A DNA stretch of 64,000 nucleotides, taken from Lepturacanthus savala. Lineage: Eukaryota; Chordata; Actinopteri; Scombriformes; Trichiuridae. The translations under genes and the position numbers were made by a program. The notes beneath the pieces are model-generated. The model searched no databases. It saw only the letters and a list, made by a program, of their open reading frames with translations, and was not told the DNA's origin. This document shows, piece after piece, positions 9,057 through 21,820 of the stretch (within the stretch, counting starts at the first letter, position 1; each line of letters begins with the position of its first letter). The DNA is taken from assembly GCA_030544235.1 (NCBI GenBank), contig CM060462.1, positions 32,892,526 through 32,956,525 of the forward strand, written 5' to 3'.

Positions 9057-11218
9057 TTGTGCTGTTGTTGTAGATGTTGCTGTTGGGGTCGATGGGATCG
9101 CGGAGCTGTGAAGGTGTTGTCAACATGTTTTTGTTTGGTCTTGTAGCCTATATATCATGTTCATATGGAAATGATAAAATATATTCACATATATCCTACA
9201 CATATATATTTTGTTATCTGCGTTCCTAAATCTAAAGTGATGCATGAATTTGAAAACCAAAACACAGTTTGGGCATTTAAAACTTTAAATCTTTTTTGTG
9301 GTCATCAGATCAATGTTTCCAGGAAACCACAACAATTACTCATCAGTGACACAGCAATCACTAAGTGAACCATCTCTTTCATGTCTTGAACAACTTCTCT
9401 TGGATTTTCTTACAGACCATTGTCAGATATCCTGTTTGTATCAATTAATTATAGACAAAACAAAGGAATCCTCTGTAAAAAAAAAAAAAAAGAAGCTTAG
9501 CCTGGTGCAGTGATGTGGATACTGATATTTCAGAGTAAGATTGGGGTTAATGCTCAGCACTATCCTGTTAATACTAGGTTGACATTTTTCCAATTTAAGT
9601 GGATTAAGTATATATTACTCCCACTCTACCCTAATATCGATGATGATGAAATTGATGAAAATATACCAGAAATTGTGGCTCAGAGGTGAGGGCATTAATA
9701 CACTGAACATCACAAAGATCCAAATCTTTTGGACAAAAACAAAGCAGATTCTTATCAGATGTTACTTTACCGTTATCTAGATCCAGGTCTTTGTGTTCTG
9801 AGTCTCTTTCCTGTTGATACAAAGTTGTCAGTGTCCAAGGCAAAAATGATCCGTCAGGCAGAATATTGTATTGCACTACACTGGGAAAAAAAGAAGCACC
9901 CACTGTTACTCAATAGCTAAAAAGCCTTTCAAGCTGCCTCATGAAAAGATGATATATGCTGCAAAAGGCCAAAAAGGCCATTTACAGACATTCCAGATAA
10001 CATGGAAAAGCTTTATGCATCTGCATTCTGTTCCTTACTTTTGAATGTATTCACTGTATGCAAAATGAAATGGGTGTGTGTGTATATATATATACGATAT
10101 ATATTTATATATATATCAAACTCGTAATGTAATAGAATAGTCCACATTACAAGATCTTTGTCTACTCACACAAATATTACTTATGAGACATGGATTAAGA
10201 TGCAAATTTCTAACATGAAGAACCCACATAGTGTCTGCCTTGACAGGACACATGTCTGCCTCAGTCAAAGCAATATTAATGGAACATTGATAATATAATC
10301 AGGCTTCATCTTTTGATAGATCAAAGTTATACTCTCCCCCAGGATGTGATACATTAACACTGTGTCTCCCCAGTTAAACACACAAGAGGAAATGAGGCAT
10401 GACTTTTCTTTCAAAAACCTGCCTCTAATGAATTGCTGTAATTTTAATTTAAAATGTTTAATGAGAAGGAAAGTTTGTCAAGACTATATTGTCAGCTAAA
10501 GTGAATCATGGCCGAATCCGTCGCAGTCACTCAGTGTTTTACGATGTAACAGCATTATATATTACATATACATTAGCATATAGAAGGCAGTAGACTGCAA
10601 AAAAGTTGTGTGTATCTTCAGTGCCCTTTAGAATTATACTGCATAAATGATATATAGTACATACTCTTCAGCTTTTAGCCATAAACATAAGAAAATTAGG
10701 AATTTATAGTAAAGGATAGATTCAGACATTTATAAAAATATCTAAGCTATATTTTGTCTCCCAGTAGCTCCTGTGTTATCAAGCCATGCAGACAGTATCA
10801 GTTCAATTTCCACCCCATTTTTTTGTGATATTTGATTGAATTGCATCATACAAATAGATAATATTGTCTGGTGTATACCCTTGAAATAACCTGCAGTATA
10901 ACTTGTTTTCCAAATAACTGAACAATAAGAAGTTTAATAGAAATTGTGATTTTCACAGTTTCACCCAGTGGCACTGTCTCATGACTCATTTGTCAACAAG
11001 GCTGCTTCTCAGCAACTTTAATATCGCTCCTACAACATTAAGCACTTTACTTTTATATTACTAACCTGAGCAATGTGGATATTTCTTCTTCTTTTTCATA
11101 AAATGTAGGTTTATTAGGTCAAGGTGTTGTCTGCATTTATTCACACTATATTAACTATCTTTGTAAAGTAAAGTTGAAAGGTGAACTAGTCTAATACTGG
11201 ATGGCTGCACACTATGGG
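9057..11218. other. no recognisable feature
   Basis: AT-rich sequence with only short frames. It holds a poly(A) run near 9480 and an interrupted (TA)n tract at about 10078-10118. I see no coding motifs or terminal inverted repeats. Confidence 0.5.
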
Positions 11219-11466
11219 AGCTCCTGACATTGCTGTCAGCAGAAGGGCAGAGAGAAAGCAGTAACATAACAATTTCCCCTGTGTGATATACTGTAGTTAT
11301 ATATTCCAATTTTATGGCTGACCTCAAGTATTCTTCACTGAATCTGAGGGGTTCAGGGAGTTTCTTTTTATCTCTGTGTGTGAATTTCCTATCACCTTTC
11401 TCCCACTACAATTAGGTTGACGGGTATGTGACAGTTACACTTTAAGGCAGTCCAACAGAAATACAG
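11219..11466. repeat. local duplication, copy 1 (block Y)
   Basis: Starts AGCTCCTGACATTGCTGTCA and aligns with 17166-17406 in the same orientation, sharing long words such as GTGTGATATACTGTAGTT and TATGGCTGACCTCAAGTATT. Identity is roughly four-fifths by eye. A related GTAAAGTAAAGTTGA word just upstream (about 11165) is also shared with copy 2. Confidence 0.7.
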
Positions 11467-13974
11467 TGTCTATAAATGTGATCACAAGGCAGCTTTTATC
11501 TGATTACAACAGACCTGATTGTGTTTTTTCTTCCCCCAAATGGAAAAAGAAAGTAGAATGAAGCATGGGAATTTAAAAGCTACACCTTTGTGTACACAGC
11601 TTTATGCTCCCAATTAAAATTTGTAGCGATGATAATCTTTAATTGACATATAGACAAATGTCTGTAGGAGTATTAATATTTTTGATGTTTGTATGTTTTA
11701 GTTTAATGTGCTGTTTATTACATAAATTGTTATATACATAAATTAAATTAAATATATGTATAATTAACATATAAAATAAAGTAACTGAAGCCACACATCG
11801 TAACAACAGAAATGTAGAGGATTATGCACAGATATGTGTTGGATAATAACAGCCATAACAGGTCTATGTGTAATTTTCAGAAATCCCCTCTCAGTAGCGA
11901 CACCCCTGCTGTGACTTGTACATGAGGAAAAGTGCTCGCAGAAGCATGAGATTATTGCAGGTTGATGTGTTTTACACTTTGTACTTTTCATAACATAAAA
12001 TATCTGTGTATGTTTTGCACCTTGCTTTAGCAAAATGCAGCGTGTCCTTTTTCCCTGCTGTAGCTGTATACACACACTAACACACATTCCCCCAGGATGG
12101 AGTTGTAGCAGCAGAGGTGAAGCGTGCAGGCTTGCAGGGAGGCACCCTGCCAAGAAGTTTCTATATCTCTGCAGGGACCAGAAGGGCTCTTGAGGCCTAA
12201 GTACATTACGATAGAGAGAAAGATGAGAGTGAGAGAGAGAATGTAACCCAACAGTCAAGATTTCATGGTAACTTGATATGAATGGGGATTGTTCATTTTT
12301 TTATGTAGATACCATTATCAAACCCCTTTACAATACCATTATCAATATTTTGTTTTATTATTATTATTATTTTTTTTTTTTTGGGGGGGGGGGGGGCAGT
12401 GATTAAAAAGGTGATATAGCCCTAAAAACTTGGTACTAGGTAGTTTAACTCTCCTAAATAGGTTTTGTAAAAAAATGGAAACGCATGCTATCAACAAGTT
12501 TTATATTGTAGATGGATTATCTATTTAAAATGTATCCTTCAGTTACACCATTTGACATTTCATGTCAAACAATCACACAAAATTGTCATTTTGTAAAAAA
12601 AAAAAAAAAAATCAAATGAACTTTTAAATAACAAGAAACCAACATGAACACAAAATGTACATTTTGAGAGACCTGATGATTGCTTTTTAAAACTGTATTT
12701 TGAAAAGAAAGGATTTTCTCATCTTGCTAACAATTATTTATTGCTGACCGTCTTAACATGACTGGTATTTGTTAACTGTGAGTCATTGGTTAATGTCTCT
12801 ACTTCACTTTCAGTAAGTTAGTGATTAGGAAATCAATTATATGTATTTTACCATAAAAATGTTTGCTTTGAAAAACAATTTTACTGACCAGACCTTTAAC
12901 ATAATAATTACCTTGGGGTAACTTTGGACAATAAACTCAACTTTAATCAACACACGACTGACATTTTCAAAAAGGGCCGGCAGAGACTTTCTGAAAATTG
13001 AAAGGACTTTATGTTTGACACCACAAACTACTACTACTGAATCAAAACATTATCCAGCCCATCAGCATATACTACTGCTCCTGTATTTTCAATATGTTAA
13101 CTTAGTGTTTTGGGGGAGGAGTTGTATGGGGTATGGGCGGTTGTTGATCTCTACTTCACTCTCTATGCATGTGAATAAGAATGAGAGAATTAGGTTGGAA
13201 AAAGAAAAAAAAAGAAGAGGCGGATCAATTTGTGGAGCTGCGCCACAGAATGATCTGTGTGTGGGAAACACTGTAACTGTTGCCCTAAACTCACCTGCAT
13301 CTCCAACACTGCCGCCGGAATAATCTGTCTCCCTACACCCAATCTGTCTCCACAGGGCCATCTCACGCATCCCAAATACAATAGAACAGGACATCACCCA
13401 CCCATGCAATCAGTGCCTCACCCCACTGCTTTCAGTACAGGTCATTAAAATGCAGGAAGGCTTGTCTGGGAAAAGTCTGATCCCTGCAGCGATTTAAACA
13501 GGCAACAGGCAAGACAAGTTTTTATTCACCTGTCCTGCGTTACTCTAGTACAATGTGTTGTAGTATTAGTGTTCCTTATGGAACCTTGTTCCACATGCTG
13601 CTGATTTCAATACAGATTTCAACATTGGATTACTACTTTTAAATAACTTTGGATGTGCTTGCCACAGCTATTATTGGACAATCGGTGTATGCTTGTGCAC
13701 CAGAGACTTGATTTAAATGGCATGGTTATAGGACCCACTAGACTCAATGGCAGCATTGAAGACCTCAAACTAATTCAGTTTGGGGTTTTGAAAAATGTGG
13801 AACCAGGTCCTTAATAAAACATGGTCTCAATCCCCCATCCCTAAAGTTCCAAAGTTTAGGAAGTAAAGTGGTTAGTAAAGTGATTGCTGTAGCGTCACCA
13901 TCAGGCATGTGGTGGTGAAAATGCACTGCTAATGCAGGTACTGTAATATAGTAATAAAATAAATTGTAAGTATT
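11467..13974. other. no recognisable gene; homopolymer runs
   Basis: A T12 run followed by a G14 run lies at about 12371-12396 and a poly(A) run at about 12594. The segment 13090-13500 is more GC-rich but only gives overlapping short frames on both strands. No family recognised. Confidence 0.5.
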
Positions 13975-14305
13975 AGAAGTGTAACTATTACATTGATCGC
14001 CAACTATTTTGATAATCGATTAATCAACTTAAGTTGTATCAAAGAAGAAAATCCCTGCAAACCTAATAAGGAATAAGCGGTTATAGAAGATGAATGAATG
14101 AATGAATAAAGAAGAAAATGTTCAAATTCTCTGGTTCCAGCTGCTCATATCTATTATCTTCTGATTTCTTCAGTCTTTTTTATAATAGCCAACTGATCTT
14201 TTGGTTGTGGACTGTGGGTCTGGACAAAAAAGGGCATTTTAGGTTGAATCTTCAATATTTGATTTATTAATCAACTATCAAAATAGTCGCTAGTTGCAGC
14301 CCTCT
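13975..14305. mobile_element. hAT-type MITE carrying a nested SINE tail
   Basis: Ends show the teleost hAT MITE pattern: left TTTTGATAATCGATTAATCA and right ATAGTCGCTAGTTGCAGCCC, with interior words such as TCTGGTTCCAGCTGCT. A 3' tail of another repeat (14052-14108, CCTAATAAGGAATAAGCGG with (GAAT)n) interrupts it. Confidence 0.55.
14052..14108 (+). repeat. 3' tail of the 24.2-kb dispersed repeat family
   Basis: CTAATAAGGAATAAGCGG, then TATAGAAGATGAATGAATGA, matches the end of the repeat at 24238-24600. Only the tail is present, as expected for a 5'-truncated retroposed copy. Confidence 0.55.
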
Positions 14306-14641
14306 TAAATATTGAATCTAGTTCATGTACAAATATACCAAACATCTTCAATATACAAATTATGTTAATACTTTATAATAAGGGTAAAGATCATCTACTT
14401 AAGCACTGCTTACTTATATAAAGGCATCATAAGTCCCGAATAAAAATCATCACAAGCCATGCATTACCTAAGTATATGATTCATACCCATATTTATAAAA
14501 TGTAACCTAAAATATTGAGAGTAATAGATATAGAAACCTTTTTATTTGGAAAACAATGGCATATAACTATTATATAACATTGTATATAATATAACTATAC
14601 AATGCTACAATGCTATCCAACAGGTCAACTTAGAATTTAAC

Positions 14642-15215
14642 TTAAAATGCACAAGCTGTATATACTGGACGGTATATACTGTACTTATATACAGTACTGT
14701 ATGATGCCTGTGTTTGTGCAGACCACAGTACTGATGCAGACAGTTTTGGTTCTGCCGGTGCAAATGAGCTATGCCCTTCAGGAGTGTGGAGGACTCTTAA
14801 GGGAGACATTGGGTAAATAATAACCAAATTACACCCTTGCCAGGGCACAGCACGCTCCAGGCAGAAGTGTGAGGTGGTCTTTCCCTCACTTGAGTGGCCT
14901 CTCTTGTCGCATTGTTGGATCCAATCCTGATAGCATTGTAGAGAATTGTCAGCTGCACCGCTGTGCTTCACTGTCACATAGCGAGCATCTGGCCTCCTGA
15001 AGTTCCTGAAGGCACTGAGAGTAAAGAAAGCCAAATCTTCAACAACAAACCTGGGGGTAGTTGAACATCATCTTCAAAGCCTCATCTCTCATGAAGAAAT
15101 AGGGTAGTGGTCCAAGGTCCTAGGTGCTCTGCTCCAAGAATCTGACGGCTTCATCAAAGACAGACTTGTACAGATCCGGCTTCACCAGTTCTACGATATC
15201 TGAGAATGCACTGAA
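14642..15215 (-). pseudogene. unidentified degenerate coding segment
   Basis: The minus strand from about 15215 reads SAFSDIVELVKPDLYKSVFD and EAVRFLEQ, a stop at about 15120, then DLGPLPYFFMRDEALKMMF and a stop. A second frame then continues as ARYVTVKHSGAADNSLQCYQ and SSEGKTTSHFCLERAV down to about 14645. The codon pattern looks protein-like and GC is higher than the flanks, but I recognise no family. It could be a broken gene, a transposon ORF or chance. An ORF of about 130 codons (15034-14642) is its longest open part. Confidence 0.3.
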
Positions 15216-15488
15216 TATTCTACGTATAATATTGAATATTAGTTGTGTATAATGCACAATGAAGTACTCATCCTGCAGATAGCAGCAATTAGAGTACTAT
15301 GAATTTATTTGTAATCAGAATATAAATATCAAATCAAAACCCTATTTATCAGTTTGCTTACCGGATTTGGACTGCAGTGCAGTCACTGCAGTGCTTGGCT
15401 GGGGGTCAGAGCTGAACTCACAAATGCTTTCATTTGTCATTTAAAGCCAAACACCCCAGCATCTGAGTATGAGAGAGAGTTGGCAGCA

Positions 15489-15601
15489 CAGATAAAAGGA
15501 AAGCTGGTCACAACGTGTCCACTTCCTTCATGGCCGACCTCTTTAAAAAGGCGAAAAAGTTTGCAAGGGACAGGGCCAAAGCAAATGGAATCACAAAGAA
15601 G
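15489..15601 (+). other. possible exon or ORF fragment
   Basis: One frame reads TDKRKAGHNVSTSF then MADLFKKAKKFARDRAKANG and ends at a GTAATG that could be a donor. It is basic and helical in character. No family recognised and no matching partner exon found. Confidence 0.15.
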
Positions 15602-16071
15602 GTAATGCACAAAAACAGCAGCATGTCACGGTTGAACACTGCATGGACCCAAGTGAAAACAGACAAATCTGTGCGATTATTAATGCACCACTGGTGACTA
15701 TTCTTTTTATGAAAATTATAATTTAAAAAAAATGTTAAGCTCTTAACACTTTTTTGTTTTCACTTGTGTCTGAACTGCACAGGGTATTTCTCAGATGTGT
15801 GCTTACTGGAGAAAATTTATTCTAGACTATGTATTGAAAAATAAATAATATAAAAAATATTTAAAAAAAAACAAATAACAACTGCATTTAATATTCAGTA
15901 ATTGGTATTTGGTCAAGCGTTTTTCTATTATTCGGCTTTAGCTTCGGCCACAAATTTTCATCCCCATCATCCCCCATCCCCAATATCGGTGCATCCCTAA
16001 GTCCTGCGACAGTACTCACACTGTTTTCCAGCATGCCATGGCCTGTGTATCTGTATATGTGTGTATCTGGC

Positions 16072-16110
16072 ATTTAACTATCAAAATAGTCATTATTTGC
16101 AGCCCTAGTT
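16072..16110. repeat. hAT MITE end fragment
   Basis: AACTATCAAAATAGTCATTA followed by TTTGCAGCCCTAG matches the right end of the hAT MITE at 14305. Confidence 0.45.
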
Positions 16111-16397
16111 CACGTTTCAACTTCTGGGAAATATCTGAGTCAATGATAATCACAAGAAATCAACAAGAGCCACCAGCCACAAAGTTCCTGCACCCAAGAC
16201 AAACAAAACAGAAGAAATCAACATTAACTAGTTATTCTGTGTGAACACAACAGTTTTGAGGGATCCTTTCTATAAATGTGGACATCAATTTACAGGACTG
16301 TATGTATTGCAGGATATTGAAAATAATGGAATCAACTTGGGGAGTTATATAATGATGAAAATAAGAATATCGCTATCTTGCACAGTTGTGTTGTACA

Positions 16398-16720
16398 ATG
16401 CTGTCACTCACTGAAAGTAATTTGAATTCTTCTTATGGATTCTCCCTTCAGGCAAGTTTTCTTATGAAGGTTGAAATCTCTGTCCTTGATTTTTGCTGCA
16501 CCTGCTACACACAATGCTTTGTTAATTCCATAATCCTCAGTAGAGCCTGTTTATTTCAATGTCACTTATATGAGACATTGTGGCTTCTTTGAAGACAAGA
16601 GAGCTCTCTGAAGGTTTTTCATTTCTCAGTCTTTCTGGTTGTTTTGCTTTGAGACTCTCTCAAATCCAATCTTCCATTTCGGTGTGTTTTGTAAAGTAAA
16701 GTTGATGGGGAAATGATCTA
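16398..16720. repeat. local duplication, copy 2 (block X)
   Basis: Aligns with 18690-19035 in the same orientation. Shared words include TTGAAATCT, CTGCACCTGCT and TCTTTCTGGTTGT in the same order. Followed about 450 bp later by block Y copy 2. Confidence 0.65.
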
Positions 16721-16769
16721 AAGCTTCTCACTTTCTTCCCAGGAAAATACTGTGAACACTTCATGCCAA

Positions 16770-16990
16770 TTCATAAGAGTGAACTGTCACACAGATGCAG
16801 CTCTTTAATTGGCCTCCAGTAGTAATGTTCCTGCTTGTGTTCAATTGTTCCCCTTCCTTTCAAATTCCCTGTAATGTTACAGGTCTTGAACTGGAAAATT
16901 GCCAGAGCAGATTTCCCAGATAAACGACTCTGGCTCCCTCCTTCCAGGGAAATAATTGGATCGTTCATGTGTGAATGGAGAACTGAGTTT
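16770..16990. other. possible conserved non-coding segment
   Basis: A compositionally balanced 220-bp block between duplicated blocks X and Y, lacking simple repeats. It is open in both directions for about 65-70 codons. Nothing identifies it as coding; a conserved non-coding element is only a guess. Confidence 0.15.
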
Positions 16991-17165
16991 TGGTGTGAAG
17001 GTGTTTATTGCATAACAGAATTTAAATCTAAAATACAGTTATTACTTTAATTATTAACTATAATTTAAAAAAAATATGATTCAGAGTAAAGCAATGCAAA
17101 AGTAATAGCTTATTTTCTTATTTTGCTTTGTGAAACTAAAGAATACCAGCAGGCACATTACAGAC

Positions 17166-17406
17166 AGCTCCTGACATTGTTGTCAGCAGAGAGGGTACAG
17201 AGGAAGCAGTAAAATAACAATTTCCTCTGTGTGATATACTGTAGTTGTAGATTACAGTTTTATGGCTGACCTCAAGTATTCTTCACTCATCCTGAGGGCT
17301 TCAGGGAGCTCCTTTTTATCGGTGTGTGGGTTTTTCATCACCTTCCTCCAACTACACTCAGGTTGACAGATATGTAAGCGCTCCCAGCCAATCCAACAGA
17401 ACACAG
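17166..17406. repeat. local duplication, copy 2 (block Y)
   Basis: Partner of 11219-11466, same orientation, with small indels and scattered substitutions. Confidence 0.7.
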
Positions 17407-17867
17407 TTCCTTTCGTATATTTTCTGCCCTCATTGATTACAAATATCAAAGAGAATTATGCAAATTAAAAATCAACTTATTTCTTACTCTTTTACTTTCC
17501 CAATTGATTGATATTAAGGGGGATGCCAAACTGGAGACTCTTCTTGACCCCCTAACAATGTGAGACTTTATCAATACTATTATCAATACCTATCTGGCAG
17601 AAAGATGAGGCAACAGTTAGTCAACATGTCAGGCGTCTATAGAACATGATGAAAATTAATAAAAGCTTTTTTAAAAAAAAAAAAAAGGAATTCTAAAAAT
17701 AATAAAATCAATAAATAATATAAGTGGATTATAAATGAATAAAGTTATCCTCAATAGATGTAAGAGCAAGGTACAACACTTAGTTTTAAGATTGGAATTT
17801 TAAATAGGGTTGAATAGCCGTTAAGTCTTCAGATGCTGGAACAGCTAATAGCATTTGGTTAGAAGAC

Positions 17868-18071
17868 CTAAGGATCCATGAAGTAATAAAAAGGTTTTAA
17901 GAGTTCATTTTTACTGTCTAACGACCAGGCGTAATGTGGAGGGAGAGGATATCCAGTGTTAGAAGGACAAGCCAGCACAGGTGAAAAATGGAGAGTGCAC
18001 TCGGCCCTGATCAATAGTCTTGTGGCTGAGTTCTGAGCTAATTGAAGAAGTTTTAATGTTGACTGTTTCAC
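17868..18071 (-). pseudogene. LINE RT C-terminal remnant
   Basis: The minus-strand frame from about 18065 reads STLKLLQLAQNSATRLLIRA then ECTLHFSPVLA, matching the LQLVQNAAAR.L......HI.PVL motif of teleost LINE (L2/CR1/Rex1-like) RTs. The downstream part diverges into unrelated-looking sequence. Fragment only. Confidence 0.5.
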
Positions 18072-18339
18072 ACAGATAAAAAGTGCAGCGCTCTAATCAG
18101 GACAAGACTGTGGCTAATTGGTTAAGACTATGTGATTAATTAAAATTTGATCATGATTTCGATTTGCATGTAAAATGATCGCCAAACTCAAGTTGAAATG
18201 ATTTTTGACATTTTGCTTTACACAATTTCTGAAATTGTGAGTGTGAGTGAATGCGAGTGAGTTACATAGCAAAAGGAGAGTAGAATGTTTAGTTGAGAAA
18301 AAGGATAGGAAACGATCTCTTATGAGAACACTTTGGGTT

Positions 18340-18424
18340 GTAAGAATCTGGCGAAGAAATTTGCAATGGAAATTTCATTAACATGTCAATGTTCAATGAC
18401 AATAAAGGCAATTGAATTGAATTG
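18340..18424 (+). repeat. LINE 3' end with short tandem tail
   Basis: TTCAATGACAATAAAGGCAA followed by TTGAATTGAATTGAA has the form of a LINE 3' terminus with a pentamer tail. Confidence 0.45.
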
Positions 18425-18689
18425 AAGAGCAGAACAACATTTGCTATAAGGTAAAAACCATGTGGAAACACAACAAATGTTTAACCATCTCAAACCAAAG
18501 CACAGTCACTCATGCTGAATAAATGCATTGTGTAACCAAAAATAATAATTTGAATAATGATTTCAACATTGAACAAAATAAGTGATTTTCTTCCATAATG
18601 GAGCAGCCCTATTTTCAGTTTCAGACTGGAGGTTGGTCGGCCTTTTGCATCACAGATCCATAGTTACCTTCACAACTTTCGCTTTGTTC

Positions 18690-19035
18690 AACACTGCCAC
18701 TCACTGAGGGTAATTTGAATTATTCTGTTGTAGTTTCCCTTCAGGCAAGGTTACCTGTGAAGGTTGAAATCTTGGTCTTTGATTTCTCTGCACCTGCTGC
18801 ACACACACCACTTTTGTTCATTCTGTAATCTTCAGTCGGGCCTATTCATTTCAACGACTGACAAACTTTGTAAACAACTTTTTGTCATATTCTGGCCTTT
18901 CTTTGAAGACAAAGTGTGAGGGAATCAAAAAAGAAAAAAAAAACTATAAAGGATTTTCAATTGCTTTTTGTCTTTCTGGTTGTCTTGTTTAGGGACAGTC
19001 TCTTTTAAATTTAATCTTCTCTGTGTGTGTGTGTT
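18690..19035. repeat. local duplication, copy 3 (block X)
   Basis: Partner of 16398-16720. Begins ACACTGCCACTCACTGAGGG, with shared words CTTCAGGCAAG, GAAGGTTGAAATCT and GTCTTTCTGGTTGTCTTG. Block Y does not follow. Confidence 0.65.
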
Positions 19036-20499
19036 TGTATCTATCTAATTTATGTGTCTGAGAGGAAGAGAGGAGACGGATGAGAGTAGGGGAGAGAGAA
19101 CACAGGCTAAAGCAAGCAGGAGGTAGTATTACCTGCTACTGTATGTGCTTTTCCAAACTGATTCTGAACTGTGATGGGAGCCGACACCTTTCTGAAGCAG
19201 TAAAAGTCCCCATGAATCACCAGCGCTTACCCCTTTCTTTCTCTGTCTCTGTATATCTTGCTCTCACTTTGGATCTTCCTCTTTCTCCCTTTGGGACTCC
19301 GCCTGTCTCCATGACTCTCTCTCTTTTTCTCTGTTTGTTCCACCACGGTCACACATACCTGTCTCAGAGCACTATCAGCGACATGGGATGTGCTGTGGAG
19401 AAATGAAGTGCATTTGTCACTGTTTTCACTTGTATACACTCTTCCTGCCATATGCTGTTTTTATCTCTCTGCTTTTTTATCGCTCTGCTTGTCTGTGTTT
19501 CTCGGGTTGGTCCTGCCTTACTGCCGGGACTCATCACCACAGTTGATGTGTAGTAGAACAAGCAGGCCCTGCTTCAGAATAAAATAAAGAACAACGTGTA
19601 CTCCATCCTTCACTGAGGGTGGCACATTTGTAATTTCAACATTATTTTAGAACAAAGACGCGTACCGATTAGAATTTGCTAATTCGCTAACGGATGGTCA
19701 GCCTTCAAATTTTGCAAAAATATATATATTCCCTGCTAATTTACCTTAAGATGAAGGTGAAAACCAAAGCTGTCACAAATTTAAATGAACACAGATGCTG
19801 CACACCCAAGATCCATTTTCTAACAGCTTCAGATCCATAGGATCAGTTTTCATCAGATAATATTGAAATGAAGTGTAAGCAAAGCCTGCGTTTGTGTGCT
19901 CACTTGCAAAGTGGAAAACAGATCCAAAATAGAAGCTCCTGAAGCAAGCAGTGAGCAGTGCTGATAATGAGAGTTGACATGCTATTTCGTGTGTGCAGGG
20001 GCGATGGGAAAGCCGCACTTCAGGGCCCTGTTGTGTAAGTGTGTGTGTACATGTATATTTGTTTATGTGTGACTGATTGAGGGCAAAGGAAAGCCTACTC
20101 CAGGGGGCAGAGAGATGTTGATTGATGTGAAGAGATGTGCTCGGCGAGCAGAAATAGGCTCTGAAACATCTCACATTCAACACTTAGATTTCCCCAGAGT
20201 AGTATCTGCAGCAGCAAGGTGCTGTGTGTATGATTAAACTGGACTCCTCAACTTTGATCTGAGACAAGAGGGACTGGGTCCTTAATGCAGGTGAATGCTT
20301 TTTAAGCAACACCTGTATTAGCTGATTCTTTGGCATACATTTAGTGAATGAGTAATGTGGTGTCTCCAAACGTCAGGAGGTTTTCTCTGGAGATTTTGTG
20401 ATATGGGTACAGGAAATGAAGACAGTGAGATGTTTTCCAAATTAAATTCAACATACCCATCCTTAATTCTTGCTCACTAGATGCCCGAGCCAGCTCATC
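19036..20499. other. no recognisable feature
   Basis: Unique-looking sequence with C/T-rich segments near 19220-19340. ORFs of 65-136 codons on both strands overlap one another and show no motif. Confidence 0.4.
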
Positions 20500-20750
20500 T
20501 GGCTTCTGTTGATTTTTAGCGGTTTTACTCTGACTCCTCCTGGATGGCCAAACTCCTCACCCTACCTCTAAGGGAGAGCTCAGCCACCCTGCGGAGAAAA
20601 CTCATTTCAGTTACTTGTATTCCTGATCTCGCCCTTTCGGTCACTGCCCAAACCTCCTGACCATAGGTGAGGGTAGCATAGACCACCACCACTAAATCGG
20701 GAGTTTCGCCTTTTGGCTCAACTCCTTCTCCACCTTACACCCTCTTTTCC
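20500..20750 (-). pseudogene. LINE RT C-terminal fragment
   Basis: The minus strand reads ATLTYGQEVWAVTERARSGI then QVTEMSFLRRVAELSLRGRV. This matches the teleost LINE segment LTYG.E.WV.TER.RSR.Q..EM.FLRRVAG.SLRDRVRS. Stops and a frame change surround it. A dead 5'-truncated copy. Confidence 0.7.
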
Positions 20751-21536
20751 CTCATTAGGGCTCATCTGTTTCCACTGGACTGTCCTGCTGACTTTGGCTT
20801 TTGTAGTTTTTGTAATGGATACCATGATTAATGTTCCCGTTGTTCCAGATCGGATAAAAAGCGGTCCTACTTCCTTTTCCTAACCGCTTTTCCTTGACCT
20901 AACCTAAACATCACAGGGTTAAGGAAAGATGAGAGGAATGAGTCAGGAGAAGGTGTTGCTGAAACACACTGCTGCCCTAGGGCATTGTGGGACAGCATTT
21001 CCACTTTTCTATGGTCCAGGCTAACCTATGCTAAAGGAACTAATTTAGGGAATATTAGAGCTTCTTGCTTTAGTGTTTGGATAATTCAAACTAGGGCTGG
21101 GTGCTGTACCATTTCATACTGAATACCTGTTTCTTTTTACATGATATAAATATTTCATTTACCCAAATTTCGGTGTGTAGCAATATACAAAATGTTGGGA
21201 ACACAGAGCGGCGTAACGTCATGGGACATTGTTTAAGATTGGGCTGTTTTGCAGTTGTACCAAACAAGTGTGTGTGCTGAATAGAGGAACCAAAAAGAGC
21301 TGTGTTGGTTATGTGGAAGTAAAAAATCTGATGCTGATCAAACAGCCATAATCATAATATCAAAGGAATCATATTTATAATTATGAACCATAATAATAAA
21401 ATACTGACCCCATTATAATTAAAAAAACAAACAAAAAAAATGTGATAACAATGTGATAATGTTTAGTCATTTTTGTCTCATTGTAATTCAAATCACTCAT
21501 ATCATGGTACTTCTGGGTCCTTTCACTCAGATAGAG

Positions 21537-21820
21537 ACCAACCATTGCGGTGGCTGTAGTCGTGTCAGAGGTAGAGCGTTCAACCACTGATTAGAGAGTC
21601 ATCGGTTCAATTCCCTGCTCCTCTGGGCTCCATGTCGATGTCTTTGGTGTGTCCAAGGTACTTAACCCCGAGTGTTGTGCCATCCTAGTATGAATTTGTG
21701 TGAATGGCTAGGTTCCTAAAGTGTGTGCGGCAAATGGTGAATGTGCACTTGTAGTGTAAAGTGATTTGAGTGGTCAAAATGGCTAGAAAGGCCCGATGCA
21801 AATGCACTCCATTTATTGTT
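21537..21820 (+). repeat. tRNA-derived SINE
   Basis: The head contains a tRNA-like B-box region (GGTTCAATTCCCTGCTCC). A body follows with ACTTAACCCCGAGTGTTG, GTGTGAATGGCTAGGTTC and AGTGTAAAGTGATTTGAGTG, and a tail ATGCAAATGCACTCCATTTA. This is the layout of an abundant teleost SINE family. Diverged from consensus and not likely active. Confidence 0.65.

Noticed and set aside
11764..12258. 164-codon minus-strand ORF
   Set aside because: No motif; composition follows the local sequence, and a second overlapping ORF in another frame is equally open.
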